The notes under the pieces were generated by a model. That model worked only from the letters and a program-made list of their open reading frames with translations, was not told the origin of the DNA and did no database searches. DNA of 64,000 nucleotides from Haliclystus octoradiatus (taxonomy: Eukaryota; Cnidaria; Staurozoa; Stauromedusae; Haliclystidae), in assembly GCA_916610825.1 (NCBI GenBank), contig OU744449.1:8514243-8578242 (forward strand), read 5' to 3'. A program made the translations under genes and the position numbers. Position 1 is the stretch's first letter, and each line of letters opens with the position of its first letter. Below, piece after piece: positions 1 to 12,900 of this stretch.

Positions 1-534
1 CTTCATACCTCTGAATTTTATAATGCATTACTGGAGTATCGCAACACTCCACGCAATGATGGCTTGAGCCCTGCTCAACGTTTGTTTGGTAAGCCTGTGC
101 GCACTCGATTACCAATCAATCCAGCTAAATTCACTGTGGACAGAAAAGCTCTACTTGAAGAAGCAGATAAAAAATCACTCACTTTGAAGGCAAAAGCAAA
201 GCGTCAGTACGATCTCCACTCTCGCAACCTTTGTCCTCTGGCTCATGGTGATGTTGTTCGGATTCAAGATCCAATCTCTCATCGTTGGGACAAAATTGCT
301 GAAGTCATTTCAATCAATGATAGATGTCGTAGTTATTGTGTCAAATCAGAAAGTGGTCGAGTGTATTGGCGAAACCGTCGTTTCCTTCGTCATTATTATG
401 GTCCTGCATCAACCTCATCCCCAGATGATGTCACATCTCAACCAGATCCAGATGTCGATCAATCAGATTCAGATGTAGACCAACCAAGACGCAGCACTCG
501 AATCATCCACCCACCTAAGCGCCTTGACTTATGA
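1..534 (+). CDS. Ty3/gypsy integrase C-terminus, partial
   Basis: The frame is open from base 1 to TGA-less stop TGA/TAA region ending at 534, with no start because the gene begins upstream of the window. The N-terminal part reads like the end of an rve integrase core (EFYNALLEYRNTPR, then GLSPAQRLFGKPVRTRLP), as in K02A2.6-type Ty3/gypsy polyproteins. A basic segment and a small beta-rich domain follow (HGDVVRIQDP, then RNRRFLRHYY), then a tail rich in D, S, P and R ending RRSTRIIHPPKRLDL. A polypurine tract and LTR lie directly downstream, as expected for the 3' end of a pol gene. The visible part has no stop or frameshift, so this copy may be fairly young. The family is known; the exact lineage is inferred. 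Confidence 0.85.
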   Translation, partial: LHTSEFYNALLEYRNTPRNDGLSPAQRLFGKPVRTRLPINPAKFTVDRKALLEEADKKSLTLKAKAKRQYDLHSRNLCPLAHGDVVRIQDPISHRWDKIAEVISINDRCRSYCVKSESGRVYWRNRRFLRHYYGPASTSSPDDVTSQPDPDVDQSDSDVDQPRRSTRIIHPPKRLDL

Positions 535-548
535 ATCACAAGCGCTCC

Positions 549-559
549 AAAGGGGGGCA
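549..559 (+). other. Polypurine tract of the gypsy element
   Basis: A purine run (AAAGGGGGG followed by CA) sits 15 bases after the integrase stop and directly before a TG-starting LTR. This is the usual position of the plus-strand primer of an LTR retrotransposon. Confidence 0.7.
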
Positions 560-823
560 TGTGGTAGTTTAACATAATTACTGCAACAATAGCAGTTTCA
601 ATCATATAATAATATCGATAGTAGTTCTATTTACATTCATCTTAACCAATATAATCTACAATGTAAACAGCTAACTTACGTGATCATTCACATATAATCC
701 TATCCGTCCTCTCTGTATAGTTTCCGATATATATTCATAATAAACCATTCCTTCGTTGCTTGTTACTGCAACTACACGTCTCTTCTCTGTCTGAGTATAA
801 TCCTTTATTCTCATACTATTACA
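560..823 (+). repeat. 3' LTR of the Ty3/gypsy element (LTR1)
   Basis: It starts TGTGGTAG just after the polypurine tract and ends CTATTACA, so the termini form a short imperfect inverted repeat (TG...CA). An AATAAA signal lies near 740. The length is 264 bases, short but acceptable for this class. The boundaries are read from the termini alone, since the matching 5' LTR is outside the window. Confidence 0.65.
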
Positions 824-839
824 TGGCGCAGTTGATAGG
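824..839 (+). other. Primer-binding-site-like sequence after LTR1
   Basis: Immediately after the terminal CA of LTR1 comes TGGCGCAGTTGATAGG, which begins with TGG like a tRNA-primed PBS. A PBS is expected after a 5' LTR, not after a 3' LTR, so this may mark a tandem or recombined element. The tRNA was not identified. Confidence 0.35.
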
Positions 840-922
840 ATAGATTACATCAGTTATTTATTTATACAGCAATCACATATGCGTTCAGCACTCTCGTGCT
901 CACCGCTCCCAGCCCGGGGGCA

Positions 923-1138
923 TGTAGTAGTATTGTAATTGTGTTGTAATCATTGTCATAGCATCCTGTAACGTCATATTACTAATTATCGTCCATTCAT
1001 TGTAACTCATGTAAATACCGTCCCTCGACACTTGTAAACTCATTCCTTGCTTGGTGCTCTCACGAATAACATCTCGACTCAATCTCTTGTGTCATATATC
1101 TCAATCCTGCTTACACACAGTATTCTCATACTATTACA
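923..1138 (+). repeat. Second LTR-like sequence (LTR2)
   Basis: It starts TGTAGTAG after a purine-rich CCCGGGGGCA and ends with the same 18 bases as LTR1 (TATTCTCATACTATTACA). The interior differs clearly from LTR1. I read it as a related but diverged LTR of 216 bases. The spacing (about 99 bases after LTR1) leaves no room for a coding region. Confidence 0.45.
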
Positions 1139-3471
1139 GGCACAGGTTTTTCTGACTTCAATTTTAACTGTGACTTCATACAAAACGGCTTTGCATAAGT
1201 TCTACTGAATGGAATACAGGTAGTCAATAGTTGCCAAAGTTCTTAACTCGAATATAAATAGAGATAATACTTTCAGTAAAAATCCATATTAAAGACCATA
1301 GAATGATCAGCAGCCTTTGCATATTTTTGTTTTTGAAATTTGGACCCAGATTTCATCACTCGTTTTCATGATACACGGCCAAGTTAATTTCAACAAACTG
1401 GTTTGGAAAGTTACAAGAGCAATAGAGGCATCATCATCATCATCATCATCATCATCATTGTCGTAACGTCGGACGGCGGACGTCGTAAGGGCTATCGATG
1501 CATGAAGAAATTTGTACCACGAAAATCAATTCACTTGCTACTAGCGTCATACGGATTGAGGACGGAAGACAGAGTTGAAAACTACAACTGAACTGCAAGA
1601 CAACTGAACTCGACTGATTCAAAATTTCATGTTGGTGTTTACTGGATACAAGAATATTGGGGATTGAAAGAGCGGGAAGAGATTTGTAAGCATTCAAAAT
1701 CGAAATCTATCACCGAAACAAAATGAAATTATAACACCAGGTGAATTCGTTAGTTACATACCTATGTATGTTTTATATTGCATTGTTTTCTGTAGTATTC
1801 AGTATGCTCGTAAATTGTGAAATTTAGAATCATATGAATTTAATTAGTGTTGATTTGAAAGTACATTTTATCCAAGTTGTCTTGATTTGCGTCAAACTTC
1901 TCAGACAGATAATCGGACTGTGACTCCCATCGAAGGCTATCTATAGCCATAGACTTTGCGTTTCGACAAGTAAGAATTGAGATTTATCCAAAACTGAAAT
2001 TGATAAACCAGACTATTTTCTCGAGCTTTCTGTCGTGTCATTCCGTAGCAACAGCCACGAGGACAATCCTCTAATGTGGCGCTGACGTCACTTCCCAGAT
2101 GATTAGCCTCGTTTCTTGTAATCAAAACAACAAAACATAGCAAAGGCTGTTGGTCATTCGAGGCTCTTTAATAAATGAGTTACAAAATTAAATAAACAAA
2201 CAAACAAGAATACATCAACTTAGTTGAAACATTTGTTATTGTTTAACTCTGCTATTTAAATTAATCCAGCAAACGCGGGTGACTCATTGCTAGTTCATTA
2301 AATAGAGCAAATCAACATCAGCTTAAAATTTAAGAATTTAATCGTGTAATCCAAAGCTCAAGCTGTATACTAAAGCAAAGTAATGTAAAGAGATTGACTA
2401 CTAAATTTTTTAGCTGTAAGTAGTGACGGTTTCAACAAGTTTGATTGAGTCAACAGTATAGAATGTTTGTATCAGAAGATTTTTATATGCGACATAATTC
2501 TGAACTGTCGGTAAATTAATCTTGGGTGTGCCAAAAAAATCTTACTTTTTCATTACAAAAACATTAAATATGATATATTTCATATACACATGGTCTGGTA
2601 CTATTTACATTATGTCTGCTAATTTAAATAATTTACACTTACACAACGCATCAATTTATAATATAATTTAATTTTTAATTTATTATTTTACATAAATTTA
2701 TTGGATTTGGTTTGTCATTTATGTTAACAAATCACTTTATAAAAGTTCATGATTATTTTAATTTTCAATAATTATACATAATATAAGTTGTAATGTAGTC
2801 TGATACAATAATACAATTTCCATTTCTCTAGCAATATGTTTAAAAAAATTACTATAGCCTACCTACACAATCAATTCGTGAACGCCTTAAAAATAAAAAT
2901 TATAACTTATATTTACATACTTTCTTAATGTTTAGCAAAATAGAACAGCATAATTTTAGTTTAGATTTCGCCACACCTATCAAATACTGTTAAATCAATT
3001 CTATAATAATTGCATAATTTGGTACCTTTATATCGTATAAAATACCCTCAACATGCGATTTCATTAATCAATTCTTAAAGTGTCAGTTGGGTTTCGTACA
3101 GAGCTATTCCCCTGAACATATACCCTATAATATTTGTTATATCCATTCCAAACAAACAGTTTTTAACAGTTTATCCAATCAAGGTAAGAGAAAGCACCAG
3201 GAACCCTGCAGTGCACATGGAAGCAGACTCATAAAAGTATACAGTTATTTCCCTCATTTTTGAATTGAACACTGAGCATTTTGAAATTTGGAACTTTCTC
3301 CTATGTCATGGAACACACGGTCATCCTCGTAATCTTGTTAGCTTGATAACTCTCTCCTCTCACTGATGACATAATCAATATAAATTTATCTCTGACGTAC
3401 CATCCATAAAACCGGACTTTGAATATATCTAATTATCTATTTACATTTTTACATGCTTTAATTTCAATAAA
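1139..3471. other. Intergenic stretch downstream of the ERG gene
   Basis: No convincing gene is seen. It contains a perfect (CAT)10 microsatellite at 1429-1458 and AT-rich DNA. A TTTATT at 2679-2684 would be an AATAAA on the minus strand and could serve the ERG transcript, but nothing confirms it. Confidence 0.5.
1429..1458. repeat. (CAT)10 microsatellite
   Basis: Ten uninterrupted CAT units. The poly-isoleucine reading frame across it is an artefact of the repeat. Confidence 0.95.
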
Positions 3472-3972
3472 TTAATTCTCAATCGATGGTTTTTGTATTG
3501 AACCATTCTTTCTTGAATCTCGATTTAACAGTCGAAGTATTGTTGCAACGTCATGTTTTAAACCAGTTTCCATCGCAGAAATTTGTGATTTTAGACTGCA
3601 TACCTCTTTCCGTAATTCAGTACTACATGAGCAACAACAACCCCCACCATCTAATGATACATCTTCGTCAGTCTGTCTTAATAATGTTGGTATAGGTGTA
3701 TCATCATAAGATATTTCTATCTCATCATAACTAGTCTTAGTAATTAATGGTTGATTCAGTTCATCATTTGTTGTTTCTTGATATTCTTCAGTCTCGTTTT
3801 CATATATTGGTGCCGAGGCTGATTGTTGATTACATGATGCTTGATTGACATCTACTTTTGTTGTATGATATTCATTATCAAAATGTAAATGTTCTGGACT
3901 TACAAAGATCGGTCCATGTGTATTTGAGGATGGGATATTAAACATGGAACAGCTACGATCTAACTTTTCAAG
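3472..3972 (-). CDS. ERG exon 10 (C-terminal tail, residues 841-1006)
   Basis: The last exon, 501 nt including TAA. Mostly acidic and Thr/Ser-rich low-conservation tail, then an unusual [10 protein letters not shown] cysteine cluster, then a heptad helix ([20 protein letters not shown]) followed by [14 protein letters not shown]. The latter aligns with the ERG tetramerising coiled coil and its D-M-A-T-V-L-x-L-L sequence. The protein ends 16 residues later. Confidence 0.85.
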   Translation of the reverse strand, partial: LEKLDRSCSMFNIPSSNTHGPIFVSPEHLHFDNEYHTTKVDVNQASCNQQSASAPIYENETEEYQETTNDELNQPLITKTSYDEIEISYDDTPIPTLLRQTDEDVSLDGGGCCCSCSTELRKEVCSLKSQISAMETGLKHDVATILRLLNRDSRKNGSIQKPSIEN

Positions 3973-6900
3973 CTGAAAAACAAAACAATGAGGTTTAATT
4001 TTATTTAAGAGAAATAATATAGAATTGCAGATGGGGATTTACTCTATTAACTGAAGAATTTCGATGAAATTGTACCTCTTATATTATATCAACTTAATGT
4101 ATCCTAAGCGATTTCATTCAAAAATACGTTTGAATGCTAACGCTGTATACCTACCGTCTTCTGAATCAAATGCTTTTAGCGTATATTAGCTTGCTTCCCA
4201 TTTTAGGGCAAAGAAAAAACCTCTAGCAATCTCCAACATGTCTTACAAACGTATAGATCGAATAAGAAACGCATAATTAATAGTCGTCGGTAAAAGTAAA
4301 GAGTAATCTGGTAATCCCAAATGGAGCAAGAAGGAACCGGTAAGTGTTTGCGACCAATAGGAAAGTAACTCAGCTACCACTAATTTGTTTCGACAGGCCA
4401 ACAAGTTTATGTTTGTTGCCGGAGTATATCATTAATGCCTATTGCTTTTCAACTTTATGGCACTCTTCATTATTAAATGTGTATAGTATCATCACTCCTG
4501 ATCGTGCATTGGCGGGAGGGAAGTAATGTAATGGTTAGCATCAAAATATTTACTATAATTAGCATTTGTATGGCATAGAAAGCTTACCTCTGGATCTCGT
4601 AGATCGTACGTCACTTGTAAATCACTATAAAATGACTTTCTAAAATTAGGATAAGCTTTCAATATATATAATAGATCACTTCTTGATAGTGCATGAAGAT
4701 CACAATACGTCAATGCTCTCACGCTTGATTTAGATTTACCAGTTGGACGGCGCAAAACTAGGCCAAAATTCTCTCCAAATGTATCTCCTTTACCTAGAAG
4801 GGGTAAAATAAAACACTATATACGTATGACAGGAGAATTGGTTAAGTTAATTAGGATAATCCAATTCCAGGAGCTGTATAGCTTCTTGAAGAGATCGTCG
4901 GAGGAGTACAAACTTCAAGAAATGTATGTCCTCTTAAGGTTCTGACCTGGAGAAAACCGTAAACCAGTACAACTTGTTTACAGAAGTCTGTATATGGCAT
5001 GACTGTCATCGTGTACTTATTTCATTATCATATGATTCTGTCCTTCTGTATTGTAGTATCATTTGTATGTACATTCAATGTAGTGTGATGCGAATAAACT
5101 CATACTGTACACAAGAAATTGTAATTGCTTAGAGAAGATTTTACTTGAGTCAAAACATGTTTCACTTAACTTAAACAAAATTTCTTGTTTTGAGCAAGCC
5201 ACGATTGTTCATGTTCAAGCTATAAATTTGATTTTCAAGACAAACATGCTCAATAGTTGGACCTGTATACAATATGTTGTCCATGAAGCAAGTAAAAACA
5301 GAATATTGAATATTTTGTAAGATTCTTTCATTGACAATGAATCAAGCAAAATATTCTTGCATTTTTCCTGTAGTAAAAGCTATTCTATGTAATAATGCAC
5401 GTGCCCCCAAAGACGCAGAATTTTCATAACAATCTTTTCAATTGGACTTCGTGACTCAAAAACAAATTGTGATAAATTTTTACTATATACTCACCCAGAA
5501 TTGCCATGATTGTATCGTTTTGAATAACTTCAACTGTACCACGACCTATCCAGTAAAGATTTGTAATTTCGTCACCGTAATGAATTATATAGTTTCCTGG
5601 CGGGCAATGTGTTGTTTTCAATTTCAATGATAGAGTACGTAAACACCCTGGGCTAGCAGATTTAAAAGCAATATTACTGGATAATAGATGACGATTGAGA
5701 TGTAGGCAGACCTCGGCTTGAAGTCCTTCAGGGAAGTTACGAAGTACCTAAAATTGGGATTGAAAAATATAGAAGAAGTACTTGATTTCTAGCCAGCATA
5801 ATGTAATAATAAGTTTAGATAGTACGAAGTAGAATACAGATGCATCTTACGAAGAAAAATACGAATACTCTACTTAATTTTGTCATAAAAAAATGTTCAA
5901 CAGTGGCCTGGTGATAATTTTTGATGATGGATTAAACATAATGTCGACTGAGAACATCTTTCAAGTCTCATCGCTTGTCAGCTATGATCGCATGGGGCTC
6001 ATAGCCAACTAAAAGCAAAGCGGGATGTGCCAATGTTTGTATGCTTTTTCAATGTTATAGAATGTTTAAGGGATAAAAAGCACTACTACTTACTTACCAA
6101 ATTCTATGAGAATAAATTTTATCTTGATATGCTTTTCAAAATTTGAAATTATTTACTAATATTCTACAAGAAGTGCAGTGAAACCTTGTCAATGGACTAA
6201 AAATTGAATCGGAATAATCAAGTTTTCCCATAATGTACAATTGCATTAGTCTTAATCGTATAATTTGAATTACGGATATATAGTAATTTCTAGTAACATT
6301 GTAACTCATGGGATGCACTCACATGGATGACAACCCCATCAAAAAATTGACAGGTATGGCCTAGAATATTTCTCTGTGACATCATATGGACTGACTTAAT
6401 TGAAGGATACATCAGAATGTGAACCGCGGGGAGATGGTCCAGGCATTCAATGTAATCCATGCAGATATCATATAGGGATAATTATAGACTCTTTCTCAGG
6501 AACCATATTGCCCTTAAGGGCATAAAATTAACCAGCGGTATATTGCGCTTGTTCTTCGAAATGGTGCGTGATGGATGCACTTTTTAACAACACTACAACT
6601 GTGACTTGAGAAAGGGCATCCATTTTTTAGCTTTGAGACAAGGTGCAATGGTCAACTTTATGCCTTTAATTGGTTTCATTCTAGGCTAATAACAGATTAT
6701 TAACTTTTGATGTGTCTGTGGTATTACCTCGTTCATATCAATCCCATTGGTAAATGAATAATCATACTGTGCATAATCTTCTAATCTTCTACGTAAAGCT
6801 GTTGGTACTTGATAAAAACGTATAAATTCCCTGACTCGTCTCATTGTTGAATGATACTGGGCCATACCAGAATAGAGTCTTTGGATGATGGCAGTGACGT

Positions 6901-9900
6901 TACCAAATATAACAGCATACATTAGGGCTATAGAAGAAAAATAGATAAATCATGATTACATACCGGATAATGATAACAATGATGACCTCACAACGAAATT
7001 AATTAGATTGCTAATTCAGAATGCAGAATAAGAAATATCGAACAATTTCTTCAAATCACCAAACTACTAATGTTTCTTTACAACTTTAAGTCGTCATATT
7101 TTCAGTTCAATTGCTTGCGGAGAGAAGAAGCGATTTGGTTGAATTCAAAAGCTCATATATATAACCTGTAAATTTTAGATGGATGAGAAAAAATCAAAAC
7201 ATGATTACATCCATATAAGATTTATAGTGTTTCCATCAAACTCCAAACAATCTTGAAATCGATACAGATATAGATGGCTGCATCGACATTCATCCGATTT
7301 TAAATCTGAATCAGGAATTATTACAACTTTAAATGTTATTACTTATTAACGGAAGGACAATCGATATAAGAGATTTTATGACATACTCCATATACTTACA
7401 TCCACCTAACATAATCATGATGGTAAAAATCTTCTCTCCGTTTGTATTGGCTGATATATTACCAAACCCAACACTTGTTAAACTACTAAGCGTATAATAT
7501 AATGCAGCGATATATTTTGTCTTTAAATCAGGACCACTATTAGGTATTGTTTTATTATATGGCATATTAGTTTGCTCTGATAAATAATGTAACCATCCGT
7601 TCATTTTTAAACCAGGTCGTTCAATATTACCAATAGCATACCAAATACAAGCTAACCAATGAGCAATGAGGGCGAAACCAAACATAAGAAGTAATAATAA
7701 TGCCGCGCCATATTCAGAATAACGATCGAGTTTTCTGGCAACACGAACAAGACGAAGAAGACGGGCAGTTTTAAGCAGTCCAATCAGTGTTGTTGTCTGA
7801 AAAGAATCAAGGAGACTTTTAAACAGTGATTTTATAGATGTTATGCCCATAAATCAGCAGAAGTAAATCATCTTATTAAAATCATATGCAAGATAATAAC
7901 GATTGATATTACTTAAATAAAATATAAGCCATATTCTAAAATCGCGAAATGAAATGACGAAAACATCAATCTTATATATAATCATGCTATTTTTGGAAAA
8001 AACGTGCAATCTCCAAATTATGCATATGCATTATAAATATTCAAATATATATTCAAATACATATAAAAATTCACGAAACCTATATCATAATACAGTATAT
8101 GCATATCTTAAAATTTCAGAAGATGTGATGTACTAGTTCAAACAGAATAATAGAAGTATTCATATCATATTCAATGGAAAGCACATATGTTATGTACATA
8201 CAAGTCTTTTACGCGATGGATGAGTCTTGGTTGTTGCCAGCATTTCTATTTATAGAAATGATTTTATTCTGTTACAAATGGAATACTTCTTAGAATAAAA
8301 CAACAACTTATGTACCTTCACGATCAAACGACTTGGGAAAGGTGCTCCTGGAAAATTAGCATGTTCTCCTATAAGCTCAGATGGCAGAGCAACCGAACTT
8401 CAGATCTGGTCATATTTGATCGACTGTGGTTCAAATCTCCCGAAGGCCAATTCAGCCTTGACTTTATCTATAGACATCAAAGGATTCCCATCTAAGGATG
8501 GTGGATGGAATGGTCCAGGGGGTATTGCATTGTGAGTAGCTGCAACGCATCGTTGCGCATTGATAATCAAGGCCTATTTATCATAAAGTATGTTGAAATC
8601 GATCTGCAATGTCGCGGCTGAGATCAATAAAGAGCATTTAACATCATTGCTCTCAGCGAAAAGAGCCACTCTTCTAGAAATGGAGGAGTGGTACGGGTGC
8701 CTTCGGTAGGGCGTTGCTGTCTCAATTACTCAATATATTACTACTTACAAGACATGAACTAATGTCCTATGTATTTAATTGATACATACCTGATCAGTGT
8801 TACCAATCATAAACAATAACTCAAATGGTATAGCCGCTAATAAATCAATAATTAACCATCCACGCATATAATGTACCGCAATACGACATGGATCACTGAC
8901 AACTTCATCATTACCATCGACGAAAGTGGTTCGAAAATTAATAAATATATCAATAATAAACATAACATCAACAATATAATCAATAATAACTAATGGGTAG
9001 TCATAAATAGCTGATCCTCCTTGCGTAGATTGTCCTGCTTGTCCAATATCACGAGTCAATACAAATGATGCCATATATGGTGTAACAATAGCCGTATACA
9101 TGACAAGAAATAATATTATCCAATCCCATATTGCTTTGAACGGTGAATAATGTAAGATTGTAAACGGATGGATTTTTGGGCATTCAACTTTGTATTCTGG
9201 TAAAACATCTGGACCCAATGACATCATCTAGAATGTAAAACAGTAACAGTATTCTCATATTATTCTGAAGCATTATATAATCATAACACATAACAGCTCT
9301 TTGTATAGAATAATCATAGTTTGTATTCATTCATTCTATAACTATGAAGGTCAAAATGTAATTCAGCAAAGATATATAGCTATCGTATTCGATAGAATGG
9401 GGTTGGTTGCAATTCTTGTAAAATGCGAGAGATGATTTCTTTGATACTATATTCCAGTTCCTTACAATTTGCATTTTATAGTTCCAAACTTCAACTAGTG
9501 CATCTACTTTTACCAAGATATTATAATATAAACAAGATAATCTAACTCAGATTTGTGTTTTAAAGAGTTTTAATATAATAATATCTTACCTTTGTGGAAA
9601 TCAACCAAATAAAATGTATTTAACATCCTCAAATATTTTATAATTCAAATTTAAAAACGACATCTTCGTCCGGCATCAATAACATCCCTAAAATTCTATC
9701 TTTGTTGACTCAATATTGATCATTTCCAAACATTTTGATCGCTTCTGACACGGCAGAATCATTGAGAATTGGCCTTCAAAGCTATTTCAAGATCATTTCA
9801 TTTTGACCCGAAAAAATGTCGGGGTTCAGATTATCAAATAAACAAACTCAGTTTCTTGAGAAAAGTAAAACATTTATTCGCGCGGTTCAGATGAAATCAT

Positions 9901-12900
9901 GAAACTTGGTTCTGTTTGATTGATAGTTTGACCCCCGGAAATTCTTTCGCATCAAAACAATTTGATCTGAAAACAGCTTTGAAGGCCAATTCTCAGTGAT
10001 TCTGCCGTGTCAGAAGCGATCAAAATGTTTGGGAATGATCAATATTGGGTGAACAAAGATAGACTTTTGAGGATGTTATTAATGTCGGACGAAGATGTCG
10101 TTTTTAAATTTGAATTATTCAATATTTGGGGATGTTAAATACAGTTTATTTGGTTGATTTTCACAAAATTAAGATAATATTATGGCCTGTTTAAAACTCT
10201 TTAAACACAACCATTGCATTTCCTGCATGGAATCATTGACAATTTGCATTCGGTGTATTGAGTTAGCTTCTTGTTAATCTCGCCAGTGTGTTAAAACTGA
10301 AAAGGACATTGTGTGAAGTATTTGGAATTAATATTGGATACCCGAATGTTTTATTTGCTTTCTTTTCTTCCTCTTCCTCGTCACGATTCAAATTGTAGAA
10401 TTTCTTTAGTTAAAGCTATAGTGAATCGCGATTTGAGGAAATGAAGAAGGCTGTCAGGGCTGCATCTGTTGGCCTTCAAATGTCTAAACCATCCGAATTA
10501 ACTCGTAAGTTGGTCTGAGCCAATTGATTATCATTTATAGATGCATGTTTAATTACTCGTCTAAGTAAATGTCTAATTTTCAATGTCATTTGATTATATA
10601 ACGTTGCTTCAATACAAGATGCAGATCCCAAAAACATTTTGTAAAACCTTGGGCAAAAAAATGAATTGCTAAATTATCAGAATGCTTGATGTGAACAGAA
10701 GTCTCTCCATTAACAGTTATAAATCGTGCAAATTTAGTGGCGAGATTTATCTCACGTTGGGCTTCAAGTTAATTATATCAGACGCAAATAATGCCAAAGC
10801 ATTTATTAACAATAATATTATTAGTTGTATGCAAAGTAAAGAATTATTTTCAACTAGAAGACAGGCCTCTGGCATTTGATTGCATTGAGGTGAAGGATGA
10901 AAACAAATCGTGTTTCTGCATTACTCATTATTCAAATTGATTATCAATGCTAAACAAAATAGGCCAAACAAATAGATTGAGATTTGTATCAGGACAACGG
11001 AGGAGACTCAAATACGTTACAAATTTAAATTTGCAATAGATATAGACAACAATTTAAAAGAGTTTTCGCTTGCAAGTCTAAATGGCTTGAATACTGAACT
11101 CGAACAATAATATTTCCTGGAAGAAAAACACAAAGTATACAGCTGCACTGCTGGAGCCAATGCATCGTAATGAGCAACAAGACATTTCAATAATAGTTTG
11201 AAGGGCAGTTTCTCGATGTTTGCAGAGATGCCAATAATCTGAAGCCTACTGTCAAATCCCATTTGAATAAAATAAAGTTGACGTTAAGCAAAGTGATTAC
11301 TTACAGGGTAACGTTAATCAACATCTCATATATATGGATTTCTATTTGATTATAAATAAGAAAAAATTGATTTGGATCAGATTATTTGTATTTCACAACA
11401 TTTGAGAGTAGCTCATGTATATCCAAGGGCTCCGACTATCCAAACTTTTGAATGATATTATTAGTTTCTAAGCATGTTATATGTCTGTAAATATATATAC
11501 GCTGTATTCTACGGTAAAACATGAGATTTAATGAAAATATTTATATTTTTGAAATTGAATTCATTAAAAATAAAATTAAACTTACGATTCATGTATAATT
11601 CCTTATCAAGTAATCTGAATTATTGGCGATAAAATTATAATATGTTACCATTATAATATCACGACATATTATTATCAAATATTATAGTTATACTTTCTTC
11701 TTCATATAGTGATAAACTTATCATCTTAAAAATTTGCTCATTCGTTTTATGATGATAATAAAAATATAAAAATAGCTGAATAATATATTACTCGAATCAT
11801 ACATAGGCAAGAGAATTGTATACAAATAAATCTTCAACATTTTTCAACTTGGCAAATTGTCACCAAACTATTTTAATTATTAAACATCTTTCGAACAGAT
11901 TTTTACCAATCATTGTGTGAATATTTCATTTTATATATTTATTATAAAAGCAGAATAATGTCTGATCAATCAAATCATATTGAGTCTAAGCTTACAAGCG
12001 TACATATATAATTGGTAAATTTTATTCATTTTGTGTGGAGGAAATTGGCATATTGATCGGTTTATTCTGAATAATTATCCACATTCAACGAAATTTTTCA
12101 AAACGTTAATAATAAAAGAAATGAAATAATTAAGTCAATAAAAAAGTTAAAGTATTTATACAGTTCAATATATATCAAAGGAATAACGAGAAAATTATAT
12201 ATCTTAATTTTGTAAGATATGTCAGCCTTCCACGATTTCAATGTCACGCATCGCTTTGAGCAATTATTATTCTCGCTTTCAAATGGAAATGAAAGCATAA
12301 GTTAAACTTAACCGCATAACTCCATCTATTATCGACAACCTGCAGAGAATTTAAACATCTGAGGTTGACTTAATTCAATCATTTTCATTATATTTCTACT
12401 ATGTTGATGGAAATCATCTCATAGGCACAAAATCTAGTTATGTTAAATCAGTTTACAAATATGTTAAACAACGCCCAAATTATAATAATCAATCTTTATT
12501 ATAATATTTTTATATAAATATTCACATTGAACATGAATAATATAAAATGGCTTTGGTGTGAGTTATATAATTTATTTCAACAAACAAAGATGATTGATTA
12601 TATTGAATTGGACATGAAAACAGCTTGAGAAAAGTTCTCTCTTCTTGAAAATCTCAAGCTGTTGTCATAGCAACGTTTCAGACAATTCACCTGCGAGCTT
12701 ATCAAGTTTTATTTCTTAAGAAATGACATAACAGTATACTTATGAAATTTCTTGGGATGTATTTTTAATTTCTAAGCCCACAGCTAGACAGCGCTACATT
12801 TCAAGATACGTGAACACCATCTAGCAATCATCATACTGCCATAGATAGACGAGTAATAGTTTTCTTGTTTAAGTCCATCGAAGAAGTTTGCTAATTAATC

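Noticed and set aside
1403..1591. 62-residue frame with a poly-isoleucine run
   Set aside because: Translation of the (CAT)10 microsatellite, no splice or homology support.
7329..7399. Extra residues after MLGG in the pore exon
   Set aside because: This is intron 6 read through; the GTAAGT donor at 7399 and the phase match to exon 7 show the exon ends at 7400.
8363..8440. Functional tRNA gene
   Set aside because: A- and B-box-like motifs are present but no acceptor stem closes, and the tail is shared with another copy, so a SINE head fits better.
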